64,000 nucleotides of DNA from Amaurobius ferox (GCA_951213105.1 OX578138.1:89568914-89632913), one strand, 5' to 3'. Shown: positions 25,098-39,000, numbered from the stretch's first letter. Translations and numbers: made by a program. Notes: generated by a model from the letters alone, not told the origin.

Positions 25098-27062
25098 TGG
25101 TTAATAAATTTTAACATTTTAGGAGGATATATCATGTTGCTCGTCATCGCAATTAAATTAAATGTGTTTGTTAATGTTTTTATTATTTTTTTTCGATTTA
25201 AATAATAAATAAATGGATAAATGGATATAAAAGTATATCTTATGAATGGACGGTTTGATTTTTCTTTTAATTATATTAATTGCTGACTGCGTACATCAAT
25301 TTCATTTATTTTGGCAAAGAGTTTTCAAGCTTATATCGTATTTAGCTACTAAACTCATATATTGTGTTTAGCCAATAAATCCATATAGCCTATTGTTGAA
25401 ACAGAAAAAGAGTAGAGCGGGTATATCTTCTAATACAATTGTTGTGTTTTCATTTAGTATATTGAAACGGGATAAGAATGTTTCATTCAGATCTGCAAAT
25501 TCAAAGCTACGAATTTGGAGGGATATCGCTAATTTGACAACTTTTCTTAAACTTTGCCAAATTGACGGAAATGTCGCCAAATTGATATAAACGACACACA
25601 AACAGCTGCCATAAACCTTCGGGTTGGTCGTGTGGCTTGGGTCTTCTACATATCAATGAAATTTTTTTTTGTTTTGTTAGAAGAGAGTACTGAAATGATG
25701 TTTGGTTAGCATTTATCTGTCAGACCAACCATCCTACTTAGTAATACATTTAGCGAATTTTTAAAATGTCACCAAATTGATAAAAATGTTTTCAAATCTA
25801 TAAAAATATCTTGAAATTGATAAAATTGCGCTACATAAATGATATTAATTGTTTTTTGTTAGGGGATAGTATTGTGATGATATTTCGTCAATTTGTCGCA
25901 AAGTGGAACTGTCAGTTCTACAGTCCCACTTGGCGATAAATTTGGCGATTTTTTAAAATGTCGCTAATTTGACGAAACTGTCGCCAAATGTTCCATAGAA
26001 ATATAACTATTTAGACGATATTTTTTCTACCAATTTATTTGAAGCAAATGATATCATGTCGCTTAGCAACGGATTTAAATCCAATGTGTTTATGCGGCAG
26101 ACGATTTTTATTAAATCCTTTCCGATTTGAATAATGAAGATATGTATATAAAATAAATTTCATTGCCATTTCATTTTTGGACTGGATAATATCAATTATA
26201 CTCTTCAGGTTTAAACATTATTATTATTGATATTTTCCGGAATAATTGATTCAGGGATTATTGATATTTTTAAGTTATTACGCCATTGTTTTATTGCTGC
26301 AAAAATTGCTGACACACGCATATTGTATGTTGTACGAGTAATCTTCTAGGAATGCACGGGTATATCTTCTAACCTACGAGAATATATGTAGTACAGGTAT
26401 ATTGGCATATATTTTGACATATATTGGCATATATATTGGAATCAAGTGCAGTCTTCTGGAATGAAGATTAAGGGGATTAATTATATATTCAATTTATTAC
26501 GTCGTCTGTTGTATTTTACCAAAAAACATTTGTGACTCATATTGCAAAACGGGTAATCTTCTACTAATAATCGGACATTATAAGTAGTACGTGTTGCCAT
26601 ATAATTCTTCCCATATAATTTTAGCACTTTAATTTTGACATATATTGGAATAAATGACTGTCTTCAGATTTAAAGATTACGGGTTTATTGGTATTTTCAA
26701 TTTATACATGTAATCTACTAATACAGGTTATATTTTCTAATATTCGCGTATATAATTAGTACGGGTCCCATACAATTTTAACGCTTTTATTTTGCATATA
26801 TTGATTCAATTCCATATTTTTTTTTATATTTGCTTACATAAGGGTCCAAGATGTTTTATTCTTCAGATATGTCCATGAAGATAATTTTATATAGCGAGAA
26901 CAGAGATTCTTAAACTTCTTTTTAGGAGCATTATATTAAATATTTTAACAGAATATTTTGATTAAGCATGTCATTTAATATACTATAAGAATTTGGGCAT
27001 GATTATGAGTTTCAAGTTTCTTTATATTATATACTCCGTACGAAGAACGGGTATGCTGCTAG
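25098..27062 (+). mobile_element. Non-autonomous Helitron, unit B (5'-truncated)
   Basis: Resumes in the element's interior ('atatcatgttgctc'), contains many words like 'tcgccaaattgataaaaatg', duplicates some interior blocks, and ends with the intact 3' terminus 'ccgtacgaagaacggg' + 'tatgctgCTAG' at 27,062, followed by T. Units A and B together read as an imperfect head-to-tail pair. Confidence 0.65.
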
Positions 27063-27905
27063 TATATAATATATTTCAATAAAAACAATAAAACTTGAGA
27101 TATAATTCAGATTAAGCGTAAAAAGGTGCTTCATGTGTTTTATGCTAGAACGTGAAAGAAAACATCTACTTACCATCCACAGCAGTTTCCAAATGAAGGC
27201 TCAAGCATACAGAAGACAGGTCTACGTTACAGTCTGTTTTCTCTTTCTTTTTATCTGAGTTTGGTTCAGAGGGTCATCCTTATGTATGTCATAGAAAGAG
27301 AAAGTAGAAGTGTTGGGTATGCTTAAAAGGATTATTTTGTTAGTCAAAATTCCAGTTTGAAATTTCCTTTCAACCGAAAATATACTTGATAGCGCATATT
27401 GGAATTATAGAATTGAAGAGTTTAATTGCATTCTTATGCATCTTAAACCATTAAAATCCTTTGATATCAGACTTCATTTATAGAGAGCAATTAAAAAAGA
27501 CACTAACGGCCGTAGCTTCATGTGTTTTATGCTGGAACGTGAAAGAAAACATCTACTTACCATCCACAGCAATTTCCAAATGAAGGCTCAAGCATACAGA
27601 AGACAGGTCTACGTTACAGTCTGTTTTCTCTTTCTTTTTATCTGAGTTTGGTTCAGAGGGTCATCCTTATGTATGTCATAGAAAGAGAAAGTAGAAGTGT
27701 TGGGTATGCTTAAAAGGATTATTTTGTTAGTCAAAATTCCAGTTTGAAATTTCCTTTCAACCGTAAAATATACTTGATAGCGCATATTGGAATTATAGAA
27801 TTGAAGAGTTTAATTGCATTCTTATGCATCTTAAGCCATTAAAATCCTTTGATATCAGACTTCATTTATAGAGGGCAATTAAAAAAGACACTAACGGCTG
27901 TAGAA
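27063..27905 (+). repeat. R5 repeat with 387-bp tandem duplication
   Basis: 27,128-27,514 and 27,515-27,901 are near-identical tandem units with a period of 387 bp ('cttcatgtgttttatgct' starts each). A diverged single copy is at 39,370-39,780. The block ends 'ctgtagaa' just before the next Helitron. Confidence 0.9.
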
Positions 27906-30144
27906 TCTATATAAATAAAATTGAAAATCTGTCTGTCTGTCTGTCTGTTTGTCCCATCATCACGGGAGAACGGCTGAACCGAATTTGACGAAATTTTGTG
28001 GGTAGCCTAGAAATAGTCCCACTTAAAATTTAGTCTGTGTTTTGAGTTTCTACGAGCAGTGGTTCTCGAGATATTAGTAAAAAACGAAATATTCGTCTGT
28101 CTCATGATCACGAGAAAACGGACAAACCGAATTTAATGAAATTCTGTGGATAGTCTTGAAATAGATCTCCATAAATTTAGCCCGAATTTCGAGTTTCTAC
28201 GATCAGGGGTTGTCGAGATATTAATGAAAAACCGAACTTCTTCCTAAGAGTTCTACACTCCAACACCGTGGTTTATCCAAAGGGAAAGGATGAAAATCGT
28301 TTGTTTAAAACATCAAAATGAAATAAAACTTTATTTTCGAGTTTGGTGCAGGATTTTTGCATTAATTAGTCACTCTCGGAAAACACGAATTGTTTAAAAC
28401 ATGAATTTAAATAGAAAAATCTACCTCCATGGGTTCTCTTTTACAAGCTTTTTCTCAACGATGAAAAGTATAAAGAAATCAAAATGGCTATTTATGGCTA
28501 TTTCGCATTTTATGAGGAAGATTCTATCTTATATCATGTTGCTCGGCAACGGAATGAAATTAAATGCGTTGTTAATATTTATTATTATTTTTTCTATTTG
28601 AATAATAAATAAATGGATGTAAAAATATATTTTATAAATGAACGGTTTGATTGTTCTTTTAATTATATGAATTGCGGACTGCGTACATCACTTTCATTTA
28701 TTTTAGCAAACAGGTTTCAAGCTCATATATTGTGTTTAGCTAATAAACTCATATATTGTGTTTACCCAATAAATTCATTTAGCCGATTGTTGAAGCAGAA
28801 AAAGAGTAGAACGGATGTATGTATCTTCTAATACAATTTTAGTGTTTTCATTTAGTATATATACAGACGGGATATGGATATTTTATTCCTCAGATCTGCA
28901 AATTCAGAACTACGAATTTGGCGGAATATCGCTAACTTGGTAACTTTTCTTAAACTTTACCAAATTAGCGGAAATGTCTCCAAATTGATAAAAATGCCGC
29001 AAATCAATGAAATTAAATTTGTGTATTTAGAATAGAGTACTGAAATGATACTTCGGTAGTATTTGTGGGTCAATCCATCCATCCTACTTAATAACACATT
29101 TAACGAATTTTTTTAATATCACCAAATTGATAAAAATATTTGTAAATCCATAAAAATATCATGGAATTGATAAAATTGCGCTAAATAAATGGAATTAATT
29201 GTGATTTGTTAGGGTATAGTATTGTGATGCTGTTTCGTCAATTTGTCGCAGAATGGGACTATCAGTTTTACAGTCCCACTTGGCGATAAATTTGGCGATT
29301 TTTTAAGTTATCGCTAAATTAACGAAAATGTCGCCAAAACTTCCATGGAAATAGCATTATTCAGACGATATGATTTCCATCAATTTACTTGAAGCAAATG
29401 ATATCATGTCGCTTAACAACGTATCCAATGTGTTATGTGCCATACGATTTTTATTAAATCTTTTCCGATTTGAATAATGAAGATATGTATATAAAATAAA
29501 TTTCATTGACATTGCATTTTTCACTGGATAATATCAACTACGGTCTTCAGGTTTAAACATTATTATCATTGATATTTTCGGGGGCTGTTGATTCAGGGAT
29601 TATTGATATGTTCAAGTTATTATGCTATTGTTTATTTATGACGAAAATTGTTGAAACTCATATATAGTACGTTGTACGAGTAATCTTCTACAAATGCATT
29701 TATATCTTCTAATTTACGAGAATATAAGTAGTACAGGTATATTGGCATATATTTTGATATAAATTGGCATATATTGGAATCAATTACGACATTCTGGTAT
29801 AAAGATTACGGGGATTATTAGTATTTTCAATTTATTACGTCATCTCTTTTATTTTGGCAAATATTTTTGAGACTCATAATATTGTAATACGGGAATCCTC
29901 TACTAACACACTGGCATATTTTCTAATTTGCGATTATAAAAGTGTAAATTTGCTTACAAAAGGGGCCAGGATGTTTTATTCTTCAGATCTGCCCGTGAAG
30001 ATACTTTTGCATAGTGAGAACAAATATTCTTAAACTTCTCTTTCTGAGCAATAAATTTAATATTTTAACAGAATTTGCACATGATTGCGAATTATAAGTT
30101 TTTTTATATTATATACACCGTACGAAGAACGGGTATGCTGCTAG
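27906..30144 (+). mobile_element. Non-autonomous Helitron, best-preserved copy (2,239 bp)
   Basis: Starts TCTATATAAATAAAA after 'gtagaA' and ends 'ccgtacgaagaacggg' + 'tatgctg' + CTAG at 30,144, followed by T. These are the hallmarks of Helitrons (5' TC, short 3' hairpin, CTRR, insertion between A and T, no target duplication). The uninterrupted target is visible at 39,770-39,780 as 'gtagaataaaata'. The interior has no helicase or Rep motif; the open frames there are short and AT-driven. Mobilised in trans, if at all. Confidence 0.8.
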
Positions 30145-30541
30145 TCTATATAAATAAAATTGAAAATCTGTCTGTCTGTCTGTCTGTCTGTTTGTCCCAT
30201 CATCACGGGAGAACGGCTGAACCGAATTTGGTGAAATTTTGTGGGTAGCCTAGAAATAGCCCCACTTAAAATTTAGTCTGTGTTTTGAGTTTCTACGAGC
30301 AGTGGTTCTCGAGATATTAGTAAAAAACAAAATTTTCGTTTGTTTCATCATCACGGGAAAACGGCTGATCTGAATTTAATTAAATTTTGTGGATAGCTCT
30401 GAAATAGTTCCCATAAATTTAGTCCAAGTTTCGAGTTTCTAAAACCAGGGGTTGTCGAGATATTAATGAAAAACGGAACTTTTTCTTAAGAGTTCTACTT
30501 TCCAACTCCGTGGTTTATCCAAACGGAAAGGATGAAAATCG
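30145..30541 (+). mobile_element. Helitron 5' end, head-to-tail with preceding copy
   Basis: A second TCTATATAAATAAAA begins on the base right after the CTAG of the 27,906-30,144 copy, followed by the (CTGT)n tract and the 'ggagaacggctgaaccg' block. It is truncated after about 400 bp. Direct CTAG-TC abutment is the expected trace of rolling-circle read-through or insertion next to an existing end. Confidence 0.75.
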
Positions 30542-30584
30542 GATTAAAAGGAATTAACGGGATGAAAAGGAATTAACTGCAGCG

Positions 30585-31290
30585 AAGATCAATTAGACTT
30601 TCTCATATCAGAATCCATTTTTATTAACTTGTGTTAATGTTTCTTTTACAAATTTTGCAAGAAAACATTTGAAAAATCTGTATCTTAGGGCAGAATGATC
30701 ACAATTACAGCATGCTGCCTTTAATTTTAAAGGGGTTGAAATTTTTCTGTAGATATCGCGTTTTAACAATTTACGCCCTAGATAAGGGGTAAAATTGCAC
30801 CCCCTCACGAGGGACAGCGGAACAGAAGACATCACGAACGCAAAAATTTTAACGAGGCTATTTTACGCTACAACGATTGACAATTTTACGTTTCATGATC
30901 AGTGAGCCTTAAATTGTCCCTTTTATGCATAATTTTGTCAAATTTTGTCCTATGCTGTCATGCTCAGAAAATATAAATTTATAAACTCAAGTGTTTTCTC
31001 GAAACTATAAGTTTTCACTCGAATTTCTGAAAATTCTGTCTGGTTCTAGATTTTTTGATCGGATATAAAGTTTCGAGAAAATACATAAATATTTGAGGCA
31101 GCTATTGTGTACACAAGAAATCGATTACAGACAGACAGACAGACATCACTCTAAAAATAGTCAACATGTGTTCGGAAGAGCCTAAATAGGCATCAAAATC
31201 TCGAACTTGATAACTTTCATGAAAACAATACTTTATACTACATTTTGTAGTACGAGAAGGCAAATGTTGATGCCCACAACATGTAAATAT
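30585..31290 (+). repeat. R3 repeat
   Basis: Third R3 copy. Carries 'catatcagaatccat', 'aattttaaaggggttg', 'aattttgtcaaattttgtcc', 'cagacagacagacag' and 'tttcatgaaaacaatacttta'. Confidence 0.7.
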
Positions 31291-31330
31291 CAATACAAAC
31301 TCAAATTTGTGCGTTTGTATATGTTTCTGT

Positions 31331-31712
31331 CGTTGTTGAGACCTAGACAGTTCGACTTATCAGAAAGGTGTATAGCCATCTTAGGCCATTCGACTGACCC
31401 ACAGGTTTTGTAGCAGCTGTTTGAGTGGCCGGGAGAGGAGGTTAACCGAAGCCGACCTCCAAAAGGTGTAAGGTAACTGTTTGGACGGCCGGGAAGAGCC
31501 ACACAATTTAAATCAGAACCCAGTTGGGAGGCATCCACAGGAACCATACCATCCTTTCAATACCACCAATCTCTCGGAAGGACTTACGAACTCACATCTT
31601 TAACGTTATCGTACTCCTCGTGAACACTGCGGCAGTTTTGACAGCGGAGGGAATCGAACCCGGGCTTACCGAGTGCAATTCCCGCGCGGTAACCACTGGT
31701 CTACCGCAACCG
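31331..31712 (-). mobile_element. tRNA-derived SINE, family S1, with extra tail segment
   Basis: Minus-strand SINE with A-box-like 'tagaccagtggttacc' and a canonical B box 'gggttcgattcc', the shared central block, and a tail longer by about 100 bp than the 2,046 copy. The extra piece is a diverged repeat of the tail ('ggccgggagaggaggt'). Confidence 0.85.
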
Positions 31713-33765
31713 AATTTGTTTCTGTGTTCCAGTTCAATTATTTGTTCAGATTTTTTAAAATATGGTATACTAGAATGAATCACCCGGCGTTCACAGGGTC
31801 CTAAATAGAAACCCGCACCTTAAAAAATGCATTTACAGATAACATCACTGAATTTTCAAATCGCCTGTTTTAAAGAAAAATCATTATACCTCCTTTCGTT
31901 TCAATGAAAATCCTCTAGTAGGCGTACAGACTTCTCCTCATAGTGCAGAAGCAAACACGCGCGAATAAAATAAAACGTTTCCGATCCCTTCAGCAAAACG
32001 GAGAATAAAAAAAATAAACGAAATATAATCCTTTCTCCAGGAGAGAATGTTTGGTTTAAATCGCATCGTAAATTCCAAGACATGTGCAACCATTTGTTGG
32101 ACATGCGCTGTAACGTCAAGCGGAAAGAAGAGAAAAATAATATACACTAACGGAATCTAAAATTTCAATATTTATGTGTTTGCTTACTGATAATCAAATA
32201 ATTTAATATTTGAAAAAAATTTAAGAGAGCGAAGGTAGGCACGCACATGTTTGCCAAACTAACGAAATGGTGCAAATCTTCCTTTTTCGAATGTGGCGAA
32301 ATAAGTATCAGATAAATTAAAAAAAATTATATTTCGTTGAATATAAAAATAAGTAAATGAATGTGCAGGATTTATCCTACGGAATAGGTTTGAAAGAACG
32401 TTTGCCATTCTTTTTATGATGTCAAGATGGAAACTATGCCATAATAATTTCAATCGCCAAAGAAACGATTTGTATGAATATCGGTTTCATTTTGCTTCAA
32501 TATAAAAATTTCTGATGTGGGCTGCACATGACTTCCCTTATATAATGCAATGAATTTACTTCCTTAACGGTGAAAAAGTAATGAAAAATATAAACATCAC
32601 AGTTTTTGTAACGTTAAATTGTACATTTGGCGCTTTTTTGGATGACAACATGTAAAACTATTTCGCACCCAATTAACTTATATTTTACTCAACACTAAAT
32701 TTACAATTATCAATATTGATATCATCCTCAATAAGCAATATAGTCCGTATATTTAAATATTTTAATAATAAACTCATCAATTAGGTATTCTTTTCATTAA
32801 CATGGTATCATTTATGCAATTTTGACGATATTTTCGTCAATGTTGGGTTAATTATCGCTAAATTGACGATATTTAGAAGTGTATTTTTTATACAATAAAA
32901 ATTTATGCCTATCATATGACGGAGATAAATACTTGCAAAACATTTCATCCTATTTGGTGTCATTTTTATCAATTTGGCGACATTTTTTATCAATTTGAAA
33001 ATACTTTTATCAATTTGGCGACATTTTTTATCAATTTGAAAACATTTTTATCAATTTAGCAACAATTTCGACAATTTGGCAATTTAGGCGATATGCTGCC
33101 CAAATCCACCTCCAAAATTCCAATCGCACTGGAAGGAGAAATAGGTTATTCTTATGTTCTTTCCAAAATACTGAATTTTCATCAATTGGTTGTAATTTTT
33201 GTTGATTTTGCGTTATACTTATCAATTTAGCGACATTTTTTATCAATTAAGCAAAATTTTCATCAATTTGACGACATTTAAAAACTCGCCAGGTTGGCTA
33301 TATACCGCCAAATTCGTCAACAGAATTTAGTCAAGCAGTATGATTGGAGAAAGATGTTATTCTTATAGTAGATAAATAATTAATGCCGTCCAAATACAAA
33401 ACTAAAAGATACTGGATTTTTATCAATTAGTCTGCATTTTCATTATTTAACATCATTTTTTACGAATTTGGCAAAATTTAAAAAACTCCCCAAGTTGGCG
33501 ATATTCCGCCAAATTCGTTTTCAAAGTCTCGCCAAACGTTGTGGATGCAAATATATATTATTATTATTGTAGATAAAAGTGTAACGTAGTCATGTGCTCC
33601 CCACATCAGAGATTTTTATTATGTTAAGTTCCGTATCATTCCTATATACATTATAACTTTTTCGCATCGCGCTTTGCATTAACTGATAGTAAATCTAAGT
33701 TCATATTAAAATTTTTTACATCGATGTAATCTTCTTTACACTTAACTTTAGTAATTCAAAAATAA
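31713..33765. repeat. Patchwork of R2 ends and 20-bp 'GGCGACATTTTTATCAATTT' units
   Basis: 32,505-32,590 is an R2-type end ('ctgatgtgggctgcacatga'). From about 32,806 to 33,560 there are many degenerate tandem copies of a unit of about 20 bp best read as 'atttggcgacatttttatca'; 32,950-33,080 is the clearest array. 33,590-33,620 is an R2 end in reverse. No gene seen. Confidence 0.6.
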
Positions 33766-34480
<715 letters not shown>

Positions 34481-35050
34481 TGAAAATTATGATATTAGCT
34501 TCTAAATGAAGAAAAAATCTATTTCTTGACGTTAAGTTACTATTTTTTTTTAATATTTTTATGAATTTTTTTAAACTATTTGAGAAATTAAAGAATATTT
34601 CCTTGAATCGAGCTTTCTGAAAATAATTATTTCTCAGACGCTGTTTGGAATAATCGTACCAAAATTTAATATATTTTTTTTAATTTTTACGAGTGACATA
34701 GCTATAGGGGAAAAGTACAGTAACCGATATAAAGAGAACGGCTCCATAATAAGTTTACAGCAAATGTTTCTGTTCATTTTGTCTGTTCATTGTTATAAAG
34801 AATTCCCCCAGTTGCTAACATCAGAGTATGAAATTATTTATGATTATTTTTTATATTCTTTAACAGAACCGTACACCATACAGAGAAATTATTTGGTAAT
34901 AATGAGTAAATATAGTATTTTATTGTGCTTTCTAAATCGGATTTTCAAAAATATGCAATTCCAGATAGAAGTCTCATTTTTAACCCCAAAATAAATATGC
35001 AGGTTATTGCTATTTCGGAGGATTTTAAATTTTTAGATTGTCCATATCTA
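34481..35050. other. AT-rich DNA with no recognisable gene
   Basis: Homopolymer-rich. The 76-codon frame at 34,764-34,994 resembles no family I know; part of it looks like 5,590-5,720, suggesting another old dispersed repeat. Confidence 0.4.
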
Positions 35051-35052
35051 TT

Positions 35053-36350
35053 AGTGACAAGAAAGACCAATCATGCATAAAGCATTGATTATGAAACACT
35101 TTCCAACTTCAATGTATTTTTATTGAAACACCTCTAAAATGTGATATATTCCTTGGTAATATTTTTAAAATTATGACAATACTTCATTAATTTATTATAT
35201 TTGAAAACTTAAAACTTCATCGAAAAACATTAACTTTATTCAAATTACGGTATTTAAATACTTTAAACATCTCTAAAATGCGATATATTATTCCTCGGTA
35301 ATAATTTTAAAATTATCACAATACTACAATTATTTATTATATTAGAAAACTTCATCGAAAACAAATGAACTTTATTTAAATGACGTAATATAAATATAAA
35401 TTGCTTAGCTCTCAATATAAAAACAGCATTAAATTCATAAACTTATTTCCTTTCTTTTCATTCATCGCAGTACTATAATAATTTATTTTACTTAAAAGCT
35501 TAAAGCCATGGAGGAACAAATTATTTAACTCTGTGCTTAAAACTGCAAAGAAAAAATGTATGCTTCTCTATGTAAAATCAATGACTGTTTCATTCATGTC
35601 AGCTATATAGCAGAATCCATAAGCGTAAATAATTTTGGATTAAAAAACTGCAGGAATTCTTAGACAACTCATTCTACATCTTTTGGTGTTTACATTCTCC
35701 ATAAGTGAAAATTAGGCTTCGTTGTAGAAATAATCATCGAAGTTTGATGGACATTTAAACTCAAATATATTGTAATTGCCTCGTTTTATTATGTAGATGC
35801 ACAGAGCAATTATTAAGCAAAACCAAAGCGGTTTTAGGACGGAAGCAATAATAAATATGAATGAAAAAGAACTTTAAAATTCACGATTTTGACACAAGAT
35901 GGATGCCATATTTCATTTTGAAGTGGATCACGCGATCTCTTCATATAATTATCACGTGATCACTTCATAGAAAGGGTGTAATTATTATTTTAATTTTTAT
36001 TTAAAAGCTACTGAATATATTTTGTTGAATTTTTTTTTGTTTATTTTATGGCATAATTTGAATATTTCCTAAAACTTTCGATGCAATTTGTGAATTTTAA
36101 ATTCTCTTAAAAATGTTTGAAAATTTAGGTCCCATAGAGTTCAATGTATTTCATTTTTTCAACCCTGGTTCAATCCAAAACTAATTGGGTGATATTATTC
36201 ATTTATATTCCCATAGGTCCCACAGACCGTCTGAACAACATACTAAAATTTCATTTTGATACATCATTTTTACAACAGTTATCATTCGAACGGACAACAG
36301 AATGATCAAGTCATAAGCACTTTTCAACTATGTTGTAAAGTGTTAAAAAC
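35053..36350 (-). repeat. R1 repeat, full-length reverse copy
   Basis: Outer end 'gacaagaaagaccaatcatg' at 35,055 and inner end 'ctatgttgtaaagtgtta' at 36,346. Forms an inverted pair with 37,116-38,392; spacer about 770 bp. Confidence 0.8.
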
Positions 36351-37115
36351 TTTAGATTTTATGTAACAATATCTCGCAATGAAGTTGCACTACGAATATA
36401 ATTGACATCATAAGAAATTGATACAGTTACGTCAGTTACAGAAACGTGGTACGTCAGTTGCAAAAAATGTTGTAATTTTTGAAATTTTGGTTGATAAATA
36501 AAATAAATAGGCATGCACTCAAGCTATTAGATATTTTTATTGTTCATAAGCAAAAAAAGTCATTCTGGCTGTAACAATTTGATTTTATTAAATTTTTGGG
36601 GTGAAACAGCAATTGCAACTTGTTCAATTGTGTTAGTGATACAAATTGCGTCAGTGATGCAAATGATTTGAGAGATACAAATTTATTATTGCGTCAGTGA
36701 TACAAATTTAAAATAAAATTATAGAGGTATATTTATAGCAAGAAAATTTTTAAAGATGCTATATGATAGTCATAGTTAATTAATATTTTAAAGTTTTAGT
36801 TTGTCACTTTTAGTAAATGATCCTTTTATAAAGGAGCCATAAATATTGTGTTGATTGTTGCGTCAGTTACAGTTGAACTAGTTAATATCTATATTCCTGT
36901 GACTTTAGTTGGAATAATCGTATCAAATTTAAATTGATTTGTTCAAATTTGTAAAGTCACATAGCACACTATGCTAGTTACATAATTATGCATGTTAAAC
37001 AATTTTTAAATGAAATTATTGAAATATATTCATCGCAAGATTTCTTTTTGAAGTTAATATGTAAGTATCCATGGTTAATTAATATTTTAAAGCATAAAGT
37101 TTTACTTTATCATTT
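36351..37115 (+). repeat. X repeat ('gcgtcagt' units) between inverted R1 copies
   Basis: Repeated words 'gcgtcagttacag', 'gcgtcagtgatacaaatt' and 'gttaattaatattttaaag'. A tandem unit of roughly 300 bp starts near 36,775. Its second copy is split by R1: the left part ends at 37,115 and the right part resumes at 38,393. Confidence 0.6.
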
Positions 37116-38392
37116 TTAACACTTTACAACATAGTTGAAAAGTGTTTATAACTTTGTTCATTCTATCTGTCTATCTGTCTGTCCTTTAGCACGATAACTG
37201 CCGTAAAAATTACTTTATCAAAATGAAATGCTAGTATGTTGTTCAGACTGTCGGTAGGATCTATGGAAATATAAATAATATCAACTAATCAGTTTTGGAT
37301 TGAATCCGGGATGGAAAAATGGAATTCATTAAACCCTATGGGACCTAATTATTCAAACATTTTTTAAGCGAATTTAAAATTCACAAATTCCTTCGAAAGG
37401 TTTCGAAAATATTCAAATTATCCCATAAAATATATAAAAAAAATTTCAGCAAAAAATATTCAGTAGTATCTTAAATAAAAATTAAAATAATAATTACACC
37501 CTTTATATGAAGAGATCACGTGACCCACTTCAAAATAAAGTATGGCATCCATCTTGTGTCAAAATCGTGATTTTTAAAGTTCTTTTTAATTCATATTTTG
37601 TGTTGTATCCGTCTTAAAACTACTTTATTTTTGCTTAAGTTCTGTGCATCTACATAATAAAACGAGGCAGTTACAATATATTTGAGTTTAAATGTCCATC
37701 AAACTTCGATGATTATTTCTACAACGAAGCCTAATTTTCCCTTATGGAGAATGTAAACACCAAAAGATGTAGCATGAGTTGTATAAGAATTGCTGCATTT
37801 CTCGAACACAAAATTATTTAGCTCACAGAGTCTGCAATATAGCTGATATGAATGAAACGTTCGTTAATTTTACACAGAGAACCAGACAATTTTTTTGATG
37901 AAATTTTAAGTATAGAGTTAAATTACTTGTACCTCCGTGGTTTTAAGTTTTTAAATAAAATAAATTATTATAGTATTGTGATGAATGAAACGAATGGAAA
38001 AAGGTTTATGAATGAAATGCTGCTTTTATACAGAGGCGATTTATATTTCGATGACGTCATTTGAATAAAGTTCATTTGTTTTCGATGAAACTTTTAAATA
38101 TAAAAAATTATTGCAGTATTATGATAATTTAAAAAATATTTCTGAGGAGTGTATCGCATTTTAGAAATGCTTAAGCCAGGCAATTTACATTTCAATGCCG
38201 TCATTTGAATGAAGTTCATTTTTTTCGATGAAGTTTTAAGTTTAAAAATATCATAAATTAATGTGGTATTGTGATAATTTTGCAAATATTACCGAGGAAT
38301 GTATCGCATTTTAGAGATGTTTATATAAAATTGCATTGAATTTGGAATGTGTTTCATAATCAATGCTTTATACATTATTGATATTCCTTGTT
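37116..38392 (+). repeat. R1 repeat, copy with visible empty site
   Basis: A full 1,277-bp R1 copy inserted in the second X unit; the first X unit (36,775-36,900) shows the uninterrupted sequence. This defines both R1 ends and shows that R1 inserts as a discrete unit. Confidence 0.75.
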
Positions 38393-39000
38393 AGTATATG
38401 TTTCCTGTTATAAAGGAATTATAAATATTATATTGATTGTTGCGTCAGTTACAGTGGAAGTGACTAAAATCTATATTCCTGTGACTTTGGTTGGTATACT
38501 CGTATGAAATGTAAATCGACTTGTTCAAATTGAATCACGTAGCACAGTATGGGGAAAGGTATTATATCTAATATTTATAGGATGGCCCATGATAAGTCTT
38601 TATCAAAAGTGTCTATTAATTTTGCGTGAAAGATACTTATAAAGAATTCCCGCAGTTGCTAGCATTGTGAGCATATAAGTATTTATGATTTCTTTCCATT
38701 TTTATATAAAACAGCGCACACTTTCTCAAACTCGTTTAATAATAGTAAGTAGATATACTAGATAGTATGTACTAAATAAGTTTTGGTAATATATAAAATA
38801 GTAAAATAGTAGCAATGTATAAAATATTAAAATAGTAGTAATGTATAAAACAATGAATACGTTTTACTATGCTTTCGGTTACTGTTAAATCGGTTACTGT
38901 TAGCGGCGCAGCGGCGCGCAATAAAGTGTATCTTTCACTTTAGAATAAAAAACAATTCCATATAAAATAAGCTTTTTGTAGCATAATAAAAATAAATTAC
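38393..39000. repeat. X repeat right part and unassigned DNA
   Basis: 38,393-38,560 continues the X unit ('attgttgcgtcagttacag', 'tatattcctgtgacttt'). The rest is AT-rich with short direct repeats of 'gtataaaatagtaaaatagtag' type near 38,790-38,850. No gene. Confidence 0.5.

Noticed and set aside
31650..31712. tRNA gene on the minus strand (B box matches the consensus exactly)
   Set aside because: No cloverleaf closes around it and it continues into a SINE body; it is a SINE head.
35053..38392. Single foldback transposon with 1.3-kb inverted repeats
   Set aside because: The X-repeat empty site shows the right arm inserted on its own, so two independent insertions fit better.
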